A DNA stretch of 21,104 bases. Origin: UBA2561 sp964577275 (lineage in GTDB: Bacteria > Bacteroidota > Bacteroidia > Cytophagales > Thermoflexibacteraceae). The notes below the pieces were generated by a model. It saw nothing but the letters and a program-made list of their open reading frames with translations, had not been told where the DNA came from and ran no database searches. The stretch is from NCBI GenBank assembly GCA_964577275.1, contig CAZNYR010000068.1, positions 1-21,104 of the forward strand, read 5' to 3'. Position numbers and translations under genes: made by a program. Positions 15,427 to 21,104 of this stretch are shown piece after piece (position 1 is the first letter of the stretch; each line of letters begins with the position of its first letter).

Positions 15427-16779
15427 ATGAGTAATAATATTACATTTGGTAGCGTTTGTTCTGGAATTGAAGCCTCTCAATTAGCTTTTCAACCTTACGG
15501 ATTTAAGCAGCTATGGAGTTCTGAAATAGCTGACTTTCCCTCAAAAGTTCTTGATTATCATTATTCTGATATTCCCAATATGGGAGATATGGAAAACATT
15601 CCTGATTTAATTTTAGAAAAAAAAATAGATGCACCTGATATTTTATGTGGGGGAACTCCATGTCAAGCATTTTCATTAGCAGGCTGGAAAAATGGTTTAT
15701 TGGATAAAAGAGGGCAACTCACCATGACTTTTATAGATATTGCCGATGCTATTGATTCAATTAGGTCAAAAAAGAATCAAGATTCAGCGATTATTTTATG
15801 GGAAAATGTAGAAGGAGTATTAAATGATAAAACCAATGCTTTTGGTAATTTTATTTCAGGATTAGCAGGCCTTGACGATGAGATTAAAGTAAAAAAATGG
15901 ACAAAATCAGGTTTTTTGAAAGGCAAAACTCGAAATGTCGCTTGGAGGGTTTTGGATGCACGATTTTTCGGGCTTCCTCAGCAACGAAAAAGGTTGTTTG
16001 TTTTAGCAGGAGGAAAGAATTTTAGACCTGATAAGGTCTTATTTGAAATAGATAATGAAAATGTTTTAAAAATAATAAAAAGTGAGAATACAAAACCAAT
16101 AGATACTTTTGATTTATTCAGTAATCCTAAACCTAAGGAAGGAAATCATCAAGAGTCAATATTTTATAAAGATGGACATAAATTTGAAATCTTTAGAGAT
16201 TATACAGATTGCTTGTATTCAGCTTATGCTACAAAATGGAATGGAAATGCGGCGGCTTACAATGGTTCTTTGTATTTAGCTCAAAATGATAGAATTAGAA
16301 GATTAATTCCTATTGAATGTGAACGGTTAATGGGGTTTCCTGATAATTATACTTTGATTGCAGGAAATAGTGATACAAACCGTTATCATGCAATTGGAAA
16401 TTCATGGGCTGTTCCTGTGGTAAAGTGGATAGGTAAGAAAATATACAATTATTTAAATAATATCAATCAATTTTCAATTAGTTGGGAAGCTATTTTAAGA
16501 CCTACAAAAAATAATATAGAAGCTGATTTGTTTCTACTAAATAATATCAATCAATTATCTCAAAAACAATATTTAAATACCTCTATTGCTCCAAATAATC
16601 CTGTTTATGGAGAATTGGAAAATGTTGCACAGGCATTGGATGTTCCTGAAAAATTTTATTTGAGTGCAAAGGCTTGTCAAGGAATTTTGAGAAGAAAAAG
16701 AGAAAAAAATATGAAAATGAATTTTGCCTTAGAAAAGTTAATGGAAAGGATTGGAAATCAAGAATTAGTTGAGAAATAA
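15427..16779 (+). CDS. DNA (cytosine-5) methyltransferase, phage/Dcm-like, of the type II system
   Basis: This 450-residue enzyme moves a methyl group from S-adenosylmethionine to C5 of cytosine in its target site and so blocks self-cleavage. Motif I is FGSVCSGIEAS (7-17), motif IV GGTPCQAFS with catalytic Cys79, motif VI ENVEG (126-130), motif VIII QQRKRLF (185-191), motif IX RLIPIECERLMGFP (about 292-305) and motif X GNSWAVPV (324-331). The target-recognition region lies between VIII and IX (about 200-290). After motif X there is a 120-residue extension with YLSAKACQGILRRKR, a segment I associate with phage-type cytosine methylases. The DNA is markedly AT-rich compared with smc and the synthase, consistent with transfer. 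It converges on the gene at 16923. Confidence 0.93.
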   Translation: MSNNITFGSVCSGIEASQLAFQPYGFKQLWSSEIADFPSKVLDYHYSDIPNMGDMENIPDLILEKKIDAPDILCGGTPCQAFSLAGWKNGLLDKRGQLTMTFIDIADAIDSIRSKKNQDSAIILWENVEGVLNDKTNAFGNFISGLAGLDDEIKVKKWTKSGFLKGKTRNVAWRVLDARFFGLPQQRKRLFVLAGGKNFRPDKVLFEIDNENVLKIIKSENTKPIDTFDLFSNPKPKEGNHQESIFYKDGHKFEIFRDYTDCLYSAYATKWNGNAAAYNGSLYLAQNDRIRRLIPIECERLMGFPDNYTLIAGNSDTNRYHAIGNSWAVPVVKWIGKKIYNYLNNINQFSISWEAILRPTKNNIEADLFLLNNINQLSQKQYLNTSIAPNNPVYGELENVAQALDVPEKFYLSAKACQGILRRKREKNMKMNFALEKLMERIGNQELVEK

Positions 16780-16780
16780 A

Positions 16781-16910
16781 TTATTTCCTCTTTCGTTTCG
16801 CCAGTTCTTTTTGAATATCTTCTGGATTTTTAGCCTGAGCAAAAAGTCCTAAAATATCAATAATTTCTTGCGGTTATATCATCTTGATAATAAAATGAAT
16901 ATGGAGCTTT
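16781..16910 (-). pseudogene. Remnant of an unrecognised gene, frameshifted
   Basis: Two overlapping minus-strand frames look like one broken C-terminus. The first (16857-16910) reads APYSFYYQDDIT before a TGA. The second (16781-16873) reads EIIDILGLFAQAKNPED, then IQKELAKRKRK, and stops. They join if one extra base near 16874 is removed. No start codon is present. The charged Lys/Arg tail and regular composition look like real protein, but I do not recognise a family. It sits between the methyltransferase and the nuclease-fold gene, in the decayed part of the island. Confidence 0.35.
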
Positions 16911-16922
16911 TTATTTAAGTGA

Positions 16923-17528
16923 TTAGATAATTTCCCGATAATAATCTACTATATTCTGAAAAATGCCTAATAATTCGTTTATTTGGCTTAAATAATATTT
17001 TTGTTTATCAATTGTAATTGTTTGATTTTCAATAAATAAAAACTGCCATTCGTCGCCTGTGGTGGCACAACCGTAGAGCTTTGGAAGCTCAATTCCCTTT
17101 TTTTGATTGAATTTTTGCGCTCCAACTAACTGGGCGGCACATTGTTGAATTCCATCTTGAATATCATGGCGTTTTGCTTCGACAATATGAATAATTGGGT
17201 AATTAATGGTGTAGGATTTTATATCTTTTGCCAATATAAAATCACATTCTCCTTTCAATCCGTTTTCGGCATCTCCTGTCAAAGTATCCCCTGAATAAAT
17301 CGTAAAATATTTATCATTTCTTCGGCGTACTTCTACCAAAATCGGAAATACGATACTTTCAGATTTCGCTTTTTCACTACGTATAGGCAGTTCATTGGCT
17401 AACGCTAAATCTTCTTCTAATCGAGAACTTGGATGAAAAGATTCAATGTTTGTAAAAATCTGTTTTTCAACGTTTTTTATTCCAAACTTTTCTTCTAAAT
17501 CGTCTAATGTAAAATCTGTAAATGCCAT
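16923..17528 (-). CDS. Stand-alone PD-(D/E)XK nuclease-fold protein (HsdR N-terminal-like)
   Basis: This protein of about 201 residues has the core layout of a PD-(D/E)XK nuclease: GECDFILA (Asp96), then IHIVEAKRHDIQDG (Glu117, Lys119), then a helix with QCAAQLVGAQ. The pattern recalls the N-terminal nuclease domain of type I restriction subunits. A late strand pair GCATTGDEWQFLFIEN is shared with uncharacterised proteins common in Bacteroidota. It may be a DNA-cutting or DNA-binding accessory defence protein, but its substrate is unknown. The ATG at 17528 is preferred over 17546 because MAFTDFTLDDLEEKFGI is the usual type of start for such proteins and the -7 box at 17552-17559 would put the transcript start near 17545. 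It is divergent from the antitoxin gene. Confidence 0.65.
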   Translation of the reverse strand: MAFTDFTLDDLEEKFGIKNVEKQIFTNIESFHPSSRLEEDLALANELPIRSEKAKSESIVFPILVEVRRRNDKYFTIYSGDTLTGDAENGLKGECDFILAKDIKSYTINYPIIHIVEAKRHDIQDGIQQCAAQLVGAQKFNQKKGIELPKLYGCATTGDEWQFLFIENQTITIDKQKYYLSQINELLGIFQNIVDYYREII

Positions 17529-17551
17529 ATTTTTAGGAGTTTGCAACTATT

Positions 17552-17559
17552 CAAATATA
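17552..17559 (-). promoter_or_regulatory. Candidate -7 box of the nuclease-fold gene
   Basis: The minus strand reads TATATTTG, an exact TAnnTTTG match, 24 bp upstream of the ATG at 17528. It lies in the 67-bp divergent gap shared with the second antitoxin gene, so regulation of the two may be linked. No clear -33 box is seen. Confidence 0.4.
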
Positions 17560-17595
17560 CAAAATTTTTCGTACATTCGAAAAAAGGACAAAAAT

Positions 17596-17820
17596 ATGAT
17601 ACCGACTGTTCCACTCCAATACGTTACGGATTCGGAAGGCAATCAAATTGCGGTGCAAATTTTGATGACGGATTGGGAATTGTTACAAAAAGAAATGACG
17701 GATTTACAACGAAAATTGGAAGTTTTACAAGGCATTCGAGAAGCAATTTTAGAAGTCTGGGAAGCTCATCAAACAGGGAAAGAATTGCAAACCTTAAACG
17801 ACTTTTTGGATAAATGTTAA
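17596..17820 (+). CDS. Phd/YefM-like antitoxin of the second RelE module
   Basis: This 74-residue protein starts MIPTVPLQYVTDSEGNQ, continues VQILMTDWELLQKE and ends with a helical acidic tail. It has the same layout and length as the antitoxin at 2984-3208 (shared PLQY-[LV]-T near residue 6 and DWE near residue 26), so the two are paralogues. The ATG at 17596 follows AAGGA by seven bases, one of the few Shine-Dalgarno-like sites here. An ATG at 17814 lies inside its last codons (ATGTTAA), the overlap typical of coupled antitoxin-toxin translation. The frame is intact. Confidence 0.75.
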   Translation: MIPTVPLQYVTDSEGNQIAVQILMTDWELLQKEMTDLQRKLEVLQGIREAILEVWEAHQTGKELQTLNDFLDKC

Positions 17821-18163
17821 GATTTTCGTAACCAATAATTTCAAACGAAGAGCCAAGAAATATTTGAAAAAATACGCCTCGCTCAAAGGTGAATTGCAAA
17901 ATTTACAAACGCAATTGGAAGAAAACCCGAAATCAGGCACGATGATTACGGAAAATGTGTATAAAATTCGATTGGCATCCGAAAGTAAAGGCAAGGGCAA
18001 AAGTGGCGGATTCCGAATGATCAATTATTTGGAAGAATTATCGGATGACGAAATGAGTACTTTGGTGAATTTGCTCACAATTTATGATAAATCTGAAATT
18101 GAATCTTTGAAAGATGAAGAAATTCAAAGTTTGATTCAACAAATGAAAGATGAGAAGGAATAA
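17814..18163 (+). pseudogene. RelE/ParE-type toxin, start disrupted by a -1 frameshift
   Basis: The expected start ATG at 17814 overlaps the antitoxin stop but reaches a TAA after five codons. One base back, the frame is open from about 17822 and reads IFVTNNFKRRAKKYLKKYASL, aligning with INATEVFEKQLKKLAKKYKSL of the first toxin. It then shows the core YKIRLASESKGKGKSGGFR and ends TIYDKSEIESLKDEE...KDEKE. With one base restored near 17820-17825 it would be a normal 116-residue mRNA interferase. Without that, only a TTG at 17864 could start a version lacking the first helix. No canonical slippery heptamer lies at the junction, so loss of function by deletion, or an assembly error, is the simplest reading. 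Confidence 0.7.
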
Positions 18164-18165
18164 AA

Positions 18166-18341
18166 TTACATTTCAAAAACCTGATTTTCAAGTTTTTCAA
18201 TCGTGTTTCTAAATTCTGATTTTGCCCACAAAGCTGATTCCCAGCGGTGTTCTCCTCGTTTTTATATGAATTTTCAAACAACGTCTTAGGAGTGTCTGTT
18301 AAATAGTAGTCAGTATTTAGTACAGCGTATCGAGACAACAT
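18166..18341 (-). pseudogene. Small unrecognised gene broken by a -1 frameshift
   Basis: From the ATG at 18341 the frame reads MLSRYAVLNTDYYLTDTPKT, then LFENSYK. At a run of five T (plus 18259-18263) the sensible reading moves back one base to RGEHRWESALWAKSEFRNTI and ends EKLENQVFEM at the TAA at 18166. Restoring one base would give a protein of about 58 residues. The second part has a natural-looking amphipathic helix and ends cleanly three bases after the toxin stop on the other strand. I do not recognise the family. It could be the tail of a larger lost gene or a genuine small gene. Confidence 0.35.
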
Positions 18342-18392
18342 AATGATTTGAAAATCAATGAATTATATTATACTCAAACTCAAAATATAAAC

Positions 18393-18400
18393 TAAATTTG
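18393..18400 (+). promoter_or_regulatory. Candidate -7 box of the SPFH lipoprotein gene
   Basis: TAAATTTG matches TAnnTTTG exactly and ends 31 bp before the ATG at 18432, giving an expected leader of about 25 bases. No TTTG is found at the -33 position. Confidence 0.4.
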
Positions 18401-18431
18401 GTAGAAAACTTATTTTAAACCCATACGGATT

Positions 18432-19211
18432 ATGCTCACAAAAACACCTCTTTTGATTTTGGTTTTCTTGGTTAGTTTTGCCTCCAGTTGTATGGTTATT
18501 CAACAAGATGAAATTGGAATTAAACGTAAATTCGGGAAAGTGAAGGGCAAAGTTTCGGGTGCAGGACTCAAGGTCGTGAATCCGCTCATCACTGAAATTG
18601 TGAAACTTCCGATACGTACCGTAAACTTGGAAGTAACGGCGGACTTGCCATCTAAAGAAGGCTTGACCATCAATACCGAAATCTCAATTTTGTATCACAT
18701 TATTCCGAGCAAAGCCACGGATATTCTGAAAGACGCAGGAGAAAGCTATGAAACCACATTAATTTTGCCTGTTTTTAGGTCGGCTGTTGCAGATGTTTCG
18801 GCTCGTTTTTTTGCCAAAGATATGCACTCCTCGAAGCGAGCAGAAATTGAAAAAGAGGTTCAAAAACATATGCACGAAATCCTCGAAAAACGAGGCTTTA
18901 TTATTGAAGCGGTTTTGATGAAAACCGTTCGGATTCCGCAGGGGCTAACTCGTGCGATTGAACAAAAACTTCAAGCCGAACAAGATGCACAACGTATGGA
19001 GTTTGTGCTAAGACAAGAAAAATTGGAAGCAGAACGCCTCAAAATTCAGGCGGAAGGACAAAAGGAATATCAACGAATTATCCGACAAGAACTGAACAAA
19101 ACCACCTTGCGTTTTATGGAAATTGAAGCCTTTCGAGAGTTGGCACGCTCCAGTAATGCCAAAGTAATCATCACGGATGGTAAATCTCCGATGATGTTAG
19201 ATGTGGACTAA
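18432..19211 (+). CDS. SPFH/prohibitin-like (Band 7) membrane lipoprotein
   Basis: This 259-residue protein has a hydrophobic N-terminus (LLILVFLVSFASSC) ending in Cys20 with a loose lipobox. It probably enters the envelope as a lipoprotein or is held by the N-terminal segment. IQQDEIGIKRKFGKVKG begins the SPFH/Band 7 domain (about 22-200), with the typical YHI...DILKDAG...ESYETTLILPVFRSAV stretch. A charged coiled coil (about 180-225, EQKLQAEQDAQRMEFVLRQ onward) drives ring assembly in this family. Prohibitin-like proteins scaffold membrane proteases and local lipid order; the target here is unknown. The gene stands alone, 150 bp before the TonB receptor, and marks the right border of the island. 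Confidence 0.9.
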   Translation: MLTKTPLLILVFLVSFASSCMVIQQDEIGIKRKFGKVKGKVSGAGLKVVNPLITEIVKLPIRTVNLEVTADLPSKEGLTINTEISILYHIIPSKATDILKDAGESYETTLILPVFRSAVADVSARFFAKDMHSSKRAEIEKEVQKHMHEILEKRGFIIEAVLMKTVRIPQGLTRAIEQKLQAEQDAQRMEFVLRQEKLEAERLKIQAEGQKEYQRIIRQELNKTTLRFMEIEAFRELARSSNAKVIITDGKSPMMLDVD

Positions 19212-19318
19212 ATGGAATATAAGTAGTCATTCAAATTAAAATTTAAATCACATTGGACAAACTTATGAATTAATTTCATTCTAAACATATTTACTGTTTG
19301 GCAATACGCTCACGAAAT

Positions 19319-19354
19319 CGGATATTTGGCATCTATAAAATCCAAAAATATCCG
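19319..19354 (+). promoter_or_regulatory. Hairpin in the leader of the TonB receptor gene
   Basis: CGGATATTTGG (19319-19329) pairs with CCAAAAATATCCG (19342-19354): nine pairs, a two-base bulge, then two more pairs, with a 12-base loop. The 3' arm ends seven bases before the ATG at 19362. If transcribed it would sit over the ribosome landing zone. If not, it is a protein-binding palindrome at the promoter, since GATATTTG (19321 region) is one base from the -7 consensus. Which applies cannot be told from the sequence. Confidence 0.4.
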
Positions 19355-19361
19355 AAAATCT

Positions 19362-21104
19362 ATGAGCTTAGTACGTTGTTTTTTTAGTTGGTTATGTTTT
19401 TATTTGATGTTTCAATTTGCTCAAGCGCAGGAAACGAAGGCTGTGCTTGAAGGTAAATTGGTAGACATCCAGAATCAGCCCATCGCAGGCGTTCATGTAT
19501 TCCCGAAAGACAATCCCCAAAGTGGCTCATATTCAGATAGTTTAGGGTATTTTAAACTTCAGATTTTGGCGGGCGAACACCTGATTCGGATTTCTCATAT
19601 TTCATTTTGGGAAGAGGAAAAACGGATTTTGATTCAGGCAAACGAAACCCAATACCTCACACTTCAGCTCATCCCCAAATCTCAAACTTTGGGAAACGTT
19701 CAGGTCGAAGGAAAAACCGAAGAAGAACGCAATCAGGTTTCGATGATACAACTTAATCCCTTGAAAATCAAGCAAATACCTGTTCCTTTTGATGATTTTA
19801 CACAAGCACTTTCAATGGTCGGTTTGGGAATTAGTAGCAATAATGATTTATCTTCCAATTATTCGGTACGAGGTGGAAATTTTGATGAAAATCTCATTTA
19901 TATTAATAATATTCAAATTTATCGTCCATTTCTAATTCGAGCGGGACAACAAGAAGGACTTAGTTTTATCAATCCTGATTTTGTTGAGGCGGTACAGTTT
20001 TCGGCGGGCGGTTGGCAACCTCAATATGGCGATAAATTGTCGTCTGTCCTGAATATTCGCTACAAAACGCCCCAAAAATTCGATGCTTCGGCAACGCTCG
20101 GATTGCTGGGCGGACGGGCTTTTTTGGAAGGCACAACCAAAAACAAACGCATCGGTTGGCTTTTGGGTTTTCGGAATAAATCCGCTCGTTATTTGTTAAA
20201 TACACTTGAAACCAACGGTGAATATTTGCCTAATTTTACTGATTTTCAGGGACTTATGAATTTTGATTTGACTTCTAAATCCCGAAAAGAACAGGATTTG
20301 CAAACGAATTTATCGGTTTTACTTTCCTATGCCCGCAATCGTTATTTGGTGCGTCCACAAAGTCGCCAAACAGATTACGGCACTTTCAGTCGTGTGGTGC
20401 GTTTGTATGTCGAATTTTATGGACAGGAAGCCTTAAACTTTGATACTCAACAAGTTGGCGCAAAATTTTCGCATGATTTTTCCAAAAAATTAACCTCAAA
20501 TTTGATTTTATCTGCCATGCAAACGGCTGAACGTGAATATGTTGATACCGAAGGGGCATATCAGCTTTGCGATGTGGATACGGATTTAAGTTCGGAAAAT
20601 TTTAATCAATGTGCCTTTGTGCGAGGCGCAGAATCTTTAGGAAATTATGCACGTAATGCACTGAATGCCAACCTGATAAGCCTTGAAAATCGGAACAAAT
20701 TTCGATTGTCGGATAATCATGAATTAGCATTTGGCGCACGACTTTCTTGGGAAAATATTACGGATAAAATTCAGCAATATAACTTTACGGATTCGTCTGA
20801 TTATGTGCAAGTTACAGAAAGATTATTCACCAATTTAACGCTCAATTCACAGCGTTTTGAAGCCTACGGACAATATTCGGGATTTTTCAAAAATCATACC
20901 GTAACTGCTGGCGCACGCATCGGACATTGGAGCGTCAATAAGCAATGGATTTTTAGCCCACGTTTGCAATATGCTTACACGCCAGATTGGATGCGGGACA
21001 TCGTTTTTAATATGGCGATTGGAGTCTATCAGCAGCCTCCTTTTTATAGAGAACTACGTGATTTTCAGGGAGTTATGAATACAAATCTGAAGGCGCAACG
21101 TTCC
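19362..21104 (+). CDS. TonB-dependent outer-membrane receptor (partial, 3' end beyond window)
   Basis: The first 581 residues of an outer-membrane transporter energised by TonB-ExbBD are present. A signal peptide (1-22, cleavage after AQA) leads to a carboxypeptidase-regulatory-like beta-sandwich (about 26-105, EGKLVDIQNQPIAGVHVFP and DSLGYFKLQILAGEH), the N-terminal extension typical of Bacteroidota receptors. The plug domain follows (about 130-235), with the core YSVRGGNFDENLIYINNI and FINPDFVEAVQFSAGG. Alternating beta-barrel strands then continue to the window edge. No SusD partner is visible, so carbohydrate uptake cannot be assumed; the substrate is unknown. Nothing indicates truncation other than the window end. 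Confidence 0.93.
   Translation, partial: MSLVRCFFSWLCFYLMFQFAQAQETKAVLEGKLVDIQNQPIAGVHVFPKDNPQSGSYSDSLGYFKLQILAGEHLIRISHISFWEEEKRILIQANETQYLTLQLIPKSQTLGNVQVEGKTEEERNQVSMIQLNPLKIKQIPVPFDDFTQALSMVGLGISSNNDLSSNYSVRGGNFDENLIYINNIQIYRPFLIRAGQQEGLSFINPDFVEAVQFSAGGWQPQYGDKLSSVLNIRYKTPQKFDASATLGLLGGRAFLEGTTKNKRIGWLLGFRNKSARYLLNTLETNGEYLPNFTDFQGLMNFDLTSKSRKEQDLQTNLSVLLSYARNRYLVRPQSRQTDYGTFSRVVRLYVEFYGQEALNFDTQQVGAKFSHDFSKKLTSNLILSAMQTAEREYVDTEGAYQLCDVDTDLSSENFNQCAFVRGAESLGNYARNALNANLISLENRNKFRLSDNHELAFGARLSWENITDKIQQYNFTDSSDYVQVTERLFTNLTLNSQRFEAYGQYSGFFKNHTVTAGARIGHWSVNKQWIFSPRLQYAYTPDWMRDIVFNMAIGVYQQPPFYRELRDFQGVMNTNLKAQRS

Noticed and set aside
17814..17830. Programmed -1 frameshifting in the second toxin.
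   Set aside because: The junction AGATTTTCG offers no X XXY YYZ heptamer in the correct phase.

Overview
The window reads as a chromosomal segment of a low-GC member of the Bacteroidota, possibly Cytophagales. The evidence is a SusC-like TonB-dependent receptor with an N-terminal CarboxypepD_reg-type domain, a Bacteroidota-style prohibitin-like lipoprotein, start codons mostly without Shine-Dalgarno sequences, and exact matches to the Bacteroidota -7 promoter element TAnnTTTG ahead of several genes. No rRNA, tRNA or CRISPR array was seen. A 10-N scaffold gap at 14962-14971 shows this is a draft assembly.

Region 1 (1-2564, minus strand) is a branched-chain amino acid operon, ilvE then ilvD (cut by the window edge). 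It is preceded by what looks like a complete transcription attenuator: a 35-codon leader peptide (or 20 codons from an inner ATG) crowded with Ile/Val/Leu codons, an antiterminator strand overlapping its last codons, and an intrinsic terminator 48 bp before ilvE. Region 2 (2659-3293, minus) is a Phd/YefM-like antitoxin with a RelE-type toxin broken by a -1 frameshift, under a palindromic promoter-operator. Region 3 (3303-10304, minus) is one 7-kb gene for a 2333-residue PfaC-like iterative lipid/polyunsaturated fatty acid synthase subunit with the order KS-CLF-AT-DH-DH. Its usual partners (ACP/KR-bearing PfaA, PfaD enoyl reductase, phosphopantetheinyl transferase) are not in the window. Region 4 (10493-14068, minus) is smc.

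Region 5 (14151-18341) is a visibly more AT-rich accessory island. It holds a type II restriction-modification cassette made of an XRE controller protein with candidate operator repeats, an HNH restriction endonuclease interrupted by the scaffold gap, and a phage-type 5-methylcytosine methyltransferase with its own promoter. After it come a gene remnant, a PD-(D/E)XK-like nuclease-fold protein, a second copy of the same toxin-antitoxin family (again with an intact antitoxin and a disrupted toxin), and another small broken gene. Region 6 (18393-21104, plus) returns to ordinary envelope genes: an SPFH/prohibitin-like lipoprotein and the start of a TonB-dependent outer-membrane receptor that runs off the end.

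The strongest points are the ilv attenuator, whose parts fit a working mechanism base by base, and the stand-alone PfaC-type megasynthase. The two related toxin-antitoxin loci, in which only the toxins are frameshifted while the 7-kb and 3.6-kb genes between them stay open, suggest real toxin decay more than poor sequence, but this cannot be settled from the window alone.
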